A DNA stretch of 64,000 bases from Eudorina sp. 2006-703-Eu-15 (taxonomy: Eukaryota; Chlorophyta; Chlorophyceae; Chlamydomonadales; Volvocaceae): positions 2,022,164 through 2,086,163 of the forward strand of contig BDSI01000001.1 of assembly GCA_003117195.1 (NCBI GenBank), in the 5' to 3' direction. Below the pieces are notes generated by a model. It worked only from the letters and a program-made list of their open reading frames with translations. It was not told the DNA's origin and ran no database searches. Numbering within the stretch: the stretch's first letter is position 1; each line of letters begins with the position of its first letter. The translations under genes were made by a program, and so were the position numbers. Of this stretch, positions 38,001 to 48,400 are shown in pieces.

Positions 38001-41000
38001 GCGCCGCTTCAGCTAGGGTTGTGCCGTAGTACGGTAATGCGGGATGCCTGCCGTAAACCGTCAAGCCTGCCGGCCGCGCGCGTTGCGGCATGGATGCAGT
38101 ATGAACGCGAAACATTGCCGCTGTGTGGGCGCTGGGACCGCCAACACGATCGCCTCCTCCGTACACTGGTACGGCGTACCCTCGGCGTAGGTACGGCTGG
38201 ACTGGATCTCGGAGGACACCGGCGGGCTGCAGTACGGCCCCGCCAATGAGCTGCTGTGGCGGCCGGCGAGGTCCATGCAGGTGGGTGGGGTTGGGAGGGT
38301 TGGGTGGGGGGTTAGGGCTCGGGCGGGGGTCGGTAGGGTTCGAGCGGGGGTGGTTGGGGTTCGGGCGGGGGGCGGGGACGGGAGACGCCGCAACGCGGGA
38401 GTCTAAATAGTGGGGTCGACGCGGCTTCTTCGCGCTGACCTCACCGGGTCTCGACGTGCTCTCCAGAGCTGCCCCTGCCCCGCCTACCGCGTCTCCCCGC
38501 GGGCACCGTTTTGAAGCTCTGCAACGTGTGCGGTGGGCTATACGGTGTCCCGCCTCTGCAGCCAACCCCCAGGCGACCCGGGTGGGTGCATCGCGGCCAT
38601 GATCGGCCGCCCACCCTGGGGTCTGAATCCATGGCCCCCCTTCCCACCCCACCATTCTCCACCGGACCCTCGCTCTGGCGCTTGGCGCACTTCATCGTCT
38701 GCCTGCCCATCCGCGTTATCCTCTCCTACCCCGCCCCGCCCCGCCCCGCCCCACCCCGCTTCGTCCCCCCGCGCCGACCCCACGCTCTCCGCGCCTGCCC
38801 AGGTCTCCAACATGCGCTACAGCCTCCTCTCCGAGCCCTTCCCGCTACTGCCCGAGATAACTGCCCAGCAGCTGCTGCTACAGCCTGATCAGATCCTCGG
38901 TTCGGCCGCCGCCGCTGCCCCTGGAGCACCCGCCGCGGCCGCCGCCGCCACGGCAGCCTTCTCTGTACGGCATGAGGCCGTGGTGTACGGCACTGCGTCG
39001 GGTCGCGCCGACTGCGTCGTGTGCTGGACCGAGTACGAGCTGGCGCCCGGGGTGTGGCTGTCGTACGCACCCCATGAGCTGCAGGTGCGGTACGTAGCCC
39101 GGGGATAGATGGCTTGCTGTCGCCTCCGCACGGTGCTGCTGCGGGGAAGACGACTGGCTCGTGCCGCGTAACCCCGCGGCTCTTATACGGTATCTTACAA
39201 AAACAGAACCACAAAACGATTTTATGTATTTGTCCCCTCGCGCACACCGGCACACGCCGCACGCCACACAACCACACACACAGGGGGGTCGGGCGGGTTG
39301 CATTTCTAAACACACATACATAGGACAGGACACCTGCCGTGCCCTTCGCCCAGCACGCACGCTGCCACGACTTGACACCCAAGGAGCACACCTGGACTTC
39401 ACTTCTCGCGGCTCAGTTCTCTTTTACACACACACACGCTCCCCTCCATGTCCATGCTCTCCCCCTCCTCCCAGCGCAGTATACATACGTATACCAATCT
39501 CGTATATCCCTCTCCCCCTCCTTCCCCCCTTCCCCCGCCTCGCAGGGCCGCTCCGACCCCCCCGCGCTCTGCCCCCACGTGTGGCAGCGGGTGCAGTACC
39601 TGTCCGCCCGGCCGCTGGTGGAGGCGGGGCAGCCGCTGGTGCTGCAGGTGGGGACCCCGGCGGTGCCTAATCAGGACCTGGCCAATGCTTGCTTGTCGAT
39701 TTGACTTACCGGTACCGGTGGAGTGCGGCTGCCCCCGGGGGGGGAGGGTCGGTGGCTGGGGGCCCCCCTGGCCTCGCAACGAACTCCTTCGCCTCGAGAT
39801 TCGGTCATCAACCTGCAGCGGGGCGGGGGCGGCGAGGCAGCGGGGTCGAGAGCCGGTCGACCTCCGCCTGGGTTGAGTGGTATACGGTACTGTTTAGGGG
39901 CTTGGTCGCGGAGTGCGAGGGGTTAAGGGGGAAGGCAAGCTGCGGGGTGCGGGGCGTGTATTGAGGGGATGCCGGGGGAATGTTGGGGTGGAGGGCAACG
40001 GAGGTGCTTGGCTAAGGACGTCCGCCGCCAGCGCCCCCGCCGCCGCCGCAGTAGCAGCAGCAGCAGCCACACCGCCTGTGGTCTTGTCGTGGGCCCTTGA
40101 TCGGGCCTTTTCCCGCCTGCAGGTGACGCTATCGGCCGGCGGTGATGACGTGCGCGTCGAGTACGACGAGGACGTCACTGCTGTACAGCTGCTCGCGGGG
40201 CGGTCTGGGACCGGGGCGCAGACGGCGGCGGCGGCGGCGGCGGCAGGCGCCCAGGCCGGCATCGACGGCGACGACGGCGCGGGGACGGACGGCCCGACGC
40301 TGCCGCCGGGCGAGCCGCTACTGCCCGCTGGCGAGCCGCTGGGGGAGACTACCTCCGACGGCAGCGACGACGATGGAGGGGTCGCCGACGGCGGCAGCGA
40401 CGGCGCCGCCGCCGAGCCGTTTGAGCATCAAGGGGCAGCTGCGGTTGCCAGCGCCGGCGACAACCGTGACGGCGGGACGGCGCCGGCGGCGGCGGGGGCC
40501 GTGTCGCAGTCGGGCCTTATCTTGCCGTACCATATGAGCATGCTCAACGACCGGCAGCGGAACCGGAGCTACCTGGAGGGCATCCGAGGGGCGGTGGCGG
40601 AGGCGCGGGTGAGACCGACCTGCCGGGCCGGCGGGCGGCGGGCGGCGGGGCGATGGCCGGGGGGCCGGGGGGAAGGGGGGGCCGGTGCGCCTGTACACCA
40701 GTCACAGCCCAGTGCGAGTGTAAACACAGATCGCCTGCCTGAGCTGGGGAGGGGGGAGTTCCACGGATGCACACCCCGCTGCACTAATACTGCGCTTGTG
40801 GCCCAGGCGCATGGTGGACCGCTTGGGCGGCACATGTGCGCGCTCCCGTGCGTCCTGCAATACACACAAACACACACTTGTTGCTGTTTTCATGTTTTCC
40901 ATTCGCAGGTTAATATGGTTGGTATATTGGTGCTTGGTTCGGGTCGGGCGGGTCTCTTATCTAAACATACGCTTCGGGGCGCGTGTGCGTGCCTCCTCGT

Positions 41001-44000
41001 GCCCCCGCGCATCGTCCCGCGCATACCTCGCGCCGCGGCGCCTGACGCCTGTCCCGGCCCCATCTCCACCTCCCCGCCCCACGGCCCATGGCCCCCATCC
41101 CACTCCTCTATCGATTCGTCATGCCTCAAACAATCCCCCTGCCGGCTGCTCCGCACCCCCAGGTCCGCCACCCCGACCAGCCGCTGGTGGTGCTGGACGT
41201 GGGAGCCGGCACCGGGCTGCTGTCCATGATGGCCGCCCGCGCGGGGGCAGACTGCGTGATCGGTGGGGCCAGGGGGCCGACGGTCGGCGGTGGGGGAATA
41301 CGAGAGTGCGGGGCGGGGGATGGCCCGCACCACAGAGTTTCCACCCCCACCCCCCGAGTGTCGACAAGGCTGAAAGGAAGAGAGGGGTCATGAGAACGAG
41401 AGGGTGTGGGGCAGGTGTTCGCAGCCCTCCCCCCCTGATCCTATCAAGACAGCGAAACCGCAGAGGGACCCGCCGGACTCTTCCCCCCTTTCCTCCTCCA
41501 CCCGCCCCGGAGCGATTCCCCCCGGTCCCCGGTCCGGCCGCCGTTCCCATCGCTTCCGTTCCCCCATAACAACCCCTGTAGTAGGCTGGCCGGCTCCCCA
41601 AAGCGGTCATCCCCCGCAGGGCGATGGCGATGGCCCTCTCCCCGCCCATGCCCGCCAACTTCCTACATCCCCCCTCCTCCGCTGCCCCTCAGGCTGTGAG
41701 CGGGAACTGGCGCTGGCGGTCACCGCCGGCGCGCTGGTGTCCGCCAACGACATCGGCGACACAGTCCGCGTGCTGCAGCTGCACAGCAAGGACCTGCGGG
41801 TCGCAGACCCCGCCCCGCCATCCCAACCACCGCCACAGCCGCCATCGGAACCCCCCTCGGAACAGCCCTCGGAGCAGCCCTCGGAGAAGGCATCGGAACC
41901 GCCATCAGAGCAGACCTCGGAGAAGGCGCAGCGGGCGCAGGATCAGGGCCGGGAGGGGGAGCAGGAGGGCGGGCGGGAGCAGGCGGCGGCCGCCGCAGCA
42001 GCCCCGCCCGCCCACCTGCCCCGTAAGGCCCAGCTGGTGGTGCACGAGATCTTTGGTACGGACCCGCTGTCGGAGCACATCCTGCCCTCCCTGGCGCAGG
42101 TGCAGGTGCGCCACCGCCGCCGCCGCCGCGGACGTCGTGGTGGGCGGACACACGATGGACTGGGGAAGCAGGCAACTCGACCCCCGTACGCGCGACCGGG
42201 GAACAAGCCCCGTACTGCCACACAGCATGCATTCGCCGTCCATTTGACCAGAGTGGCTAGAACCGGGGGGGGGCGCGATTGCGGTATGCCGCCGGTGGCC
42301 CGCGGAGAGAGGGGGGTGGATGGCGCTGATCGGGGGGCGGGGTGGGGTTCCTGGGGGATCGACAGCACCGGAGGGGGGTACCGGCCCCTACGCGACGCTG
42401 CAGCCGGATCCACACGCGGTGTGTGCGGATGAATCTGAATCTGAATCTGAACGGTCAGCAATCGAATATGATTGCTGACCGTTCGCATGGCATGCCACCG
42501 ACCGCTTCACGCCCTCTTTGGGTATCGTATCATGACCTCCACATCAGCGAGTGACGTCCGTCATACCCCCGAGTGCGTTTGCACCGGCTTCCCCGCTCCC
42601 CCGCCCGTCCGCCCGCCCGGCGTTCTCGTCAGGAGTCGCTGGCCGCCCCGGACGCCGCCTTCCTGCCCTCCGCCTTCCGCATCGTGGCGGCGCTGGGTCA
42701 CAGCGCGTCCCTGGAGCAGCGGATGAGGCGGGTGGCGCCGCCGCTGGGGCTGCCGGCGGAAGAGGCGGGCGAGGAGGCGGCGCGGCTGCGGCGGCTACTG
42801 CCGGCTGCGGCTGCAGCTGCGCTACAACCCTGGGCTCCCTGGAAGGTGCGTGGTGTGTTGCGCTGGTTTGGGGTTCAAAAGAGCAGCCGGCACTGAGAAT
42901 CCCCCCAAAGACGTCTTGGCAGGAAGTTAGAAAGGGAGAGGCACCCGAGCGCTTTGGTGGTTGTGGTGGTAACGACGGAGGTTGCATTAGTGCGTGTTTT
43001 GCTATTGCTGCGATGGTGGTCGTGAACTGCGGTACACACGTGTGTCCCGTACTTCCCGTACAGAGTCCCGCGTGGTATCACGCCACCCGTACAACGTATC
43101 CCACGCCCCGTGCCGACTTGTAACGCCACTTGCTCAGCGCCGTCGTCCGTAACATTCGGTTCGCGCAGCTGTGACGCAGCGCTGATCCTCACCCGCACCA
43201 CACCACGCGCTGTCTACCTGTCACTCAATCCCTCAACACACGCCGCCTCGCGGCATCCTTACTCCCCCGCTCCCCTTTTCTCGCCGCGCTCGCTCACCCC
43301 CTTCCTCGGCTTCCCCTTGCGCATCGCCACTACATTCAACGTCCGCGGCGCGGCTACGTCGTCGTTTCTTGCAGGTCGGTAAAAAGTGTATCGTTTATTC
43401 CGGGATGGGTCGGGTCCATGGCGCGCATGGCTTACTGTTGCAGTTGGCGGCCGCGCGTACTTGCACACCGTCTCATTTGGGTTTTCTTTGCTTTTCAATC
43501 CCCTTTACTCCAACGACTCATGGGGCCCTGCCATACCGGTTCGTGTGGTATGGCACCCCTAATGGATGCATCTGCACATTTAACCCTCCTTCCATCCTCT
43601 CTCCCCTTCCCTTCCAACCCCCCTTCTCGCCTCCGCAGGCCGAGCTGGATCTCCTGCGCGTACCGGACCTGGTGCTGCTAACCGAACCAGGGGTCCTTGA
43701 CGCCCCGCTCCTGACCACCCGACCCCTGCCGCGCGCCTTCCGATCCGCGGCCGCCGCGGCGCCGCTGCCCCGCCCGACGCCCCTCTCGGAGCTCTTCCGC
43801 CGCCACGGCCCCGGCGGCGATCAGCTGCCGACGGGGGCTGCGAGGGCGCCAGCCGGCTCTGCCTCGGTCTCCGCGGCCAACTGCGTGGTGTACTGGTTCG
43901 AGGCGGACTGCGGCGCCGGCGGGTGGTTGTCCACGCAGCCGGGCAGTGCCAGCACCTACTACGGCCACTGGGTCCAAAACGTGCATTTCCTGCAGGAGCC

Positions 44001-44355
44001 GCTACCCATACCGATCCTGATGGGGTCGAGGGAGTCCGCGGGCCCGAAAGAGGTGTCGGCGGCGGCGGCGGCGGCGGCGAGGCCGGTAGGCGCGGCGGAG
44101 TTGGTGGGGCAAGAGGGTGCTGGGATGTGCGGCGGAGGCGGGGGTGGAGCTGCTGCTGGCGCCACAATAAATGCTGGTGGTGGTGGCGGTGATGGGGAAA
44201 CAGGGGCAGGGGCGGGGGATGATGGGCTGAGGTGTGCTGACTTGCGTGTGCTCCTCACCGCCGAGTGTGTGATGGACCGGGTCAAGATGGCGGCGGAGTG
44301 GGTGGTGGCGGCCGCGGAGGGCGACGCGACCAGTGACAGCGGTGATGAGCAGTAG
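35007..44355 (+). CDS. TPR-containing, double-module protein arginine methyltransferase (PRMT9/PRMT7-like)
   Basis: Exons: 35007-35078, 35303-35398, 35536-35607, 36293-36379, 36677-37204, one from 37491 (end unclear), 37711-37809, 38191-38280, 38469-38525 (probable), 38803-39084, 39546-39647, 40123-40608, 41163-41262, 41693-42099, 42633-42845, 43639-44355; about 1,150 residues. A TPR-like start (VDQALTILSGVVTKAPRHAL) is followed by a degenerate module (VVGGLGLQALLLQALMARRG, LLAPGALLSPSRVRLVGALV, RYSLLSEPF, HVWQRVQYL). Exon 40123-40608 holds the end of that module's barrel and YHMSMLNDRQRN of the next, which proves one gene. The second module is canonical: VVLDVGAGTGLLSMMAARAG (motif I), a CERELALAV stretch, double-E loop VHEIFGTDPLSEHILPS with two Glu nine apart, YYGHWVQNVHFL (THW-like) and STQPGS. 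It transfers methyl from S-adenosylmethionine to arginine. Intron 2 uses a consensus GC donor. PSEQ repeats interrupt the catalytic fold. Confidence 0.8.
36240..36258 (+). mobile_element. Short intronic insertion, copy 10 (opposite orientation)
   Basis: Plus-strand AATAAACATGTCGACCAAT is the reverse complement of the family end with a few changes. It is flanked by CTCCCCCC at 36232-36239 and 36259-36266 and lies about 35 bp upstream of the acceptor of exon 36293-36379. It is in the opposite orientation to the other copies and sits in a pyrimidine-rich, not purine-rich, site on this strand. Confidence 0.45.
36523..36583. repeat. 12-bp GACGGCGGCAGC tandem repeat
   Basis: Five copies in the methyltransferase intron before exon 36677-37204. 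They encode Gly-Ser-Asp repeats in one shadow frame but are outside the splice-phased coding path. Confidence 0.85.
38281..38392. repeat. G-run-rich intron tract, quadruplex potential
   Basis: Many runs of three to six G with short spacers follow directly after the donor of exon 38191-38280. Confidence 0.6.
42449..42484. repeat. Perfect 15-bp inverted repeat with 6-nt loop
   Basis: GAACGGTCAGCAATC (42449-42463), loop GAATAT, GATTGCTGACCGTTC (42470-42484). It lies in the methyltransferase intron between exons 41693-42099 and 42633-42845 and is preceded by three GAATCT hexamers (42431-42448). Confidence 0.95.
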
Positions 44356-45482
44356 GCGGGGGAGAAGTAGGAGAGTATGACTTTTGCAGTGTGGGCACGG
44401 AATTGTCGGGATTGGAGCTCACTGGAATCGTGACCCTTGGCGTAGGGTCCGACTAGAATACGGCACAGAAGGTCCCCGGAAACACGGTGGGGAAACACTG
44501 GGAATGGCGCTACTGTCTTCGCAAGCAGAAACTTGGCCATCCCTGCATGATACCGCCATGTGTGAAGGTCACCGTGCCTGCAGCCTGGATCGTGTGCAAG
44601 TCACATGGCAAACCACGCATTCAGGCGTGTGGCTTGAGATTGGACCCCCACATGGGAGACTTTGTGCTCTCTGGTGCTCTCTGGGGTAGGCCCTGGTAGG
44701 GATCCGTCCAAGCGCCCGTTACTCAAGGGCTCAGAATTAGAACCATCAGGACACGATGCCACCTTTGTCAACGGTGAGCAGGCGTGCCTAGGGTTGCGCC
44801 TCATTCCTCCGGCGCTTCGCCACCACCTGCCACCAGTGGCCGGGGTGCAGAGGGAAGGAAATACGTCAAGAGTTAGATGCGCACGCCTTTCAGAAAGGGC
44901 GGCATATCAGGGTTCTCGCTTGATGATGAGTCGACAGGTGAGTCTCATGCCTGCAATAGCCCCACAAGCGACACGCCATCTTATGACAGCCAGTGACAGC
45001 CACAGGTCCGCCATGTAAAGCTTGCGTAGACACTGCAGACACTGTAGCAGCGATGCACTGCGCGTGTCAGGGAGATTCCAAGGTGATTTTTGACATGCTC
45101 CTTCGTCCTGCCAAAGTACAACCGTTTCCCGTCAGGTACGACCGTTCGTTGATCCGGCAAGTCGTTGGCCCAGTGCCCAGGAAGAAGGAAGGGTAACTCA
45201 TGTTTAGCGTTAGTCTTACCATGGGCAGGTGTGGTGCCTTACCGCACAGAAACTGTCGCTTTCTTTGTTGGATAGGCCCCTCGGCACCGTATGCGGGAGA
45301 GGGTTTCCAACAGCAATACGTTTGATGTGTTAAACTCACACTTCTTCTGAGTTTGTGCCAACGGAAACTATTGAGAATTCGAATTTTCAATGCAGCCAGC
45401 TGTCGGTCCTATAAACTGTAGTCTCATCTGTGGCTTTCTATCTTGACTTCAAAGGCGCTTTTTTATACGGGTATAGAATTGA
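44356..45482. other. Intergenic region between two plus-strand genes
   Basis: It holds the 3' flank of the methyltransferase gene and the promoter of the following gene, with no supported frame. Just before the next start codon there is an AT-rich stretch TTTTTTATACGGGTATAGA (45458-45476) that could serve as a TATA-like element. Confidence 0.45.
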
Positions 45483-48400
45483 ATGACTCGTGGCAAGCGG
45501 CAACCTGTTCCGGCGGAGCCAGATGTTGGTGCGACTGCCAAGGCGAGGTCGTGCCCACAGACGCATATTAGTGCGAAATGCACTATACATATCTGCATAC
45601 GCAACAACTTAATTATGCGCATCGCAGGACGCTCAGGGCAAAAATGATTCTGGGCATCAGGTGGCCACCAAAAGGCTATCTCGGGAGGCGATGAGCCTCC
45701 TTAACAGCAAACTATCTGACAACGCCGCTATCAACGGCAGCGGTCAGCGCGTGGCATGCAAGGCTCGAAGTCGTGCTTCTGCACCGGATTCTGACTCTAT
45801 GCCTGCATGCACCCATCGTCAGAATGGAAAATCGGCTCCGCCCATGCCAGACCGCTCGGCTGAGCGTCGGCAGAGCGCGCCGGCAGAGAACCCACCGGGC
45901 TACAAGGCTCCCAAGAACAAGCGCATGGGAGCCAAGGAGGGGCAGGACAGCAAGAGGCGCAAGACGGAGCGGAGCTCAGACCCAAGTGGCGAGCATGTGT
46001 ACCCTGATCAAGAGGCAGCTCCGAACGTGCCCACTGCCACTGAGGGTGTGCAGGCGTGCGCAAATATACAGAACAGCGCAGCTGCACGGACTTCCCCCCA
46101 AAGAGGTGAGCGCTCACGCGTCGCTCTTCCGCACCTTCCTACCTGCACCCTGAGGGCGAGTCTGGCTAATCGCAGGTCACATATCGGGCCCGACAGGGAC
46201 TGTGCTGGACAGCATACCCGCGGCAGGTACAGGTGGCCATGGTTTGACGGATGCACCTTCCCGTGGTTCGAACAAATCGAGGACAGCCCAAGGGCAGTCG
46301 GCTGCGGCGGCGCTGGAACGCCCAGCGGCGTGCAGCACCGGTCCAGGTAACCCTCCACATCCGGATCAACCACGCGGGAGCCCCCAGGCGGCCGCTGTGG
46401 CTGGAGTACGGCAATCTGCGCCAAAGGACTCCACGGCAGCTGCTGCGCCAGCAGTACCCTTGGCCCAACCGCATCTCGCGGCGGCGGCACCAATTACTGC
46501 GCCATCGGGTGGACCGGCGGCGAGTGCGGGTGCACGCGCAGCACCAAGCGCGGGTGGTAGAAGCAGTCTAGCTGCCGCTGGCGCAAGCGGTTCAGACCAG
46601 CAGGCGAATGCTACTGCAGGGGCGCCAGGGTCTGCGGCAGCTCTGCCCACGCTAGCGGAAGGAGACCGGCAGCTACCACCGACAGGCACAACACCTGTCA
46701 AGCTCTTCATGCCGATTCCTATGCCAGAGATCGGTCGACATGATCGCTTCGCAGTCGTCGAGTTGCAGGTTGGTGATGTGCTTGATGACCGCAAGCTTGC
46801 CGGGCACGTATGTCGTGTAGGATTGCCCGTCTGTGGCCACGGGGGGATAACCTGAGCGCATCTCAGGATCGACTTCAATACTAACTCTGTGTTGACGTCC
46901 TTTGCTCGCAGCGGCAAATGGCGGAAATTCGCGCGCTGTATGACGAGCTGAAGGCAAGTATGCGGGGTTTGGTATGTGTTCGTAGAGGCCGCGGCTGCGT
47001 GTGCGTGCGGATTCCACCTTTCAGACACACGTACACCTGTAAGCGCGTGCAACTTTTGTAGGCCACGAAGATTGGGGAGCTTGAGAGGGTGCTGGCGGAG
47101 CAGACCCAGTACACCGACGAGCAGGTCAGTACGTGGAGTAAAGTTAAGGGTGGGGTGAAATTGCGTACCACATTGTTGCACAGTAGTTAGGAGCCGCGAT
47201 CCAGTCCGCCTAGCCGTGCCGGCAAGAGCCACGGTGGCATTGTGTCAAGGGTACAATGACGGGGAATCGCCGCGATCGTAGCGAGGTGGCGATCCTTTGT
47301 GGTGCTACTAACGATTTGGGGTGTGGTCGGTCTTCTTGCGATGGCGACTCCCAGCTGGTCACCCTGTCGACGCAGTCGGCTGCACTGCACTGCCAATGCA
47401 ACTGCCCGCAGGTGCGGCTAGCAGACCGGCGGGCGGAACTCTGGCAGGCTGCTGCCGAGCAGGCCGAGGCCAAGCTGAAGGCGGTGACGGGTCAGGAGGC
47501 GGCACAGCGCATGGATGCGTTGGAGGCAAGTGCTGCTGCGTGTCATTGATGCGTAATCGGTGCGCCTCTTGACCGGTGGTGCTGAACTCCTGTGGCCGTC
47601 ATTACCAGTGGATCGTGTGCTTGCACCACATAGCCGACGGATGTCGGTGTTGCTTTTGGCCAACGCACTGTGCAGACCCGGAACCAGGAGCTGCTGGAGG
47701 AGACTGCCCTGTTGCTGCGCCGCGTTGCCCAGCTTGAGAGCGAGCTGATCAGAACGCAACAAGCCTACCATGACACACGCGCTGAGCTGATGCAATATAA
47801 GCTGGCGCCAAAGAACGCAAGCAATACCGAGGGCGGCCGTGAAGACGTTGTGGAGGAGGCTGACCACCTCGTGCACGGAGACGCCTGTGCCGATGCACTG
47901 ACTGCTGAAAGGCATGGCGTCGATGCGGCTGGCCACCCAGTCGCCGAGGCCGCATCCCAGGTGAGGTGCGCTCCTAGAGAAGGTCAACCCTGCGGTAAGA
48001 AGGCATGCTTGGGGCATTGACACCAACGGATGTACTTGCCGCGTCCGATCGTGCTGCAGCCGGAGGAACCATTAGCAGCGGACGAGACGGGCGCGCTTGC
48101 CGGCGATGGCGATGCGGCTGCTGACGATGCTGCCGCTGCGGCTGCTACACGCGCCGTTGGCCGTTCTCCTGGCAACGGTGTTGGGGTGCAGTTTCCGACA
48201 CCGTTTCCAGTTGCAGGTGTACAGTTTACAAGTCCAAGCCATGAGCTGGTGCGGCTGCTGCTTGACTGAATCGCATCGACGTTTCACTTGTTACTCTGAG
48301 TACGGCGTTGTCTGTACGCAGGGCCTGCTTGGCGCAGCCCCGGAAACGTCCGGCCTTAATTGCGGGCTCAGCACGGCGTGCCAGCGCATCGTCTCGATGT

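Noticed and set aside
46912..46974. GC donor at 46954 (AAG|GCAAGT) as a certain GC-AG intron
   Set aside because: A GT donor 21 bases further (TTG|GTATGT) is in the same phase, so the junction is ambiguous.
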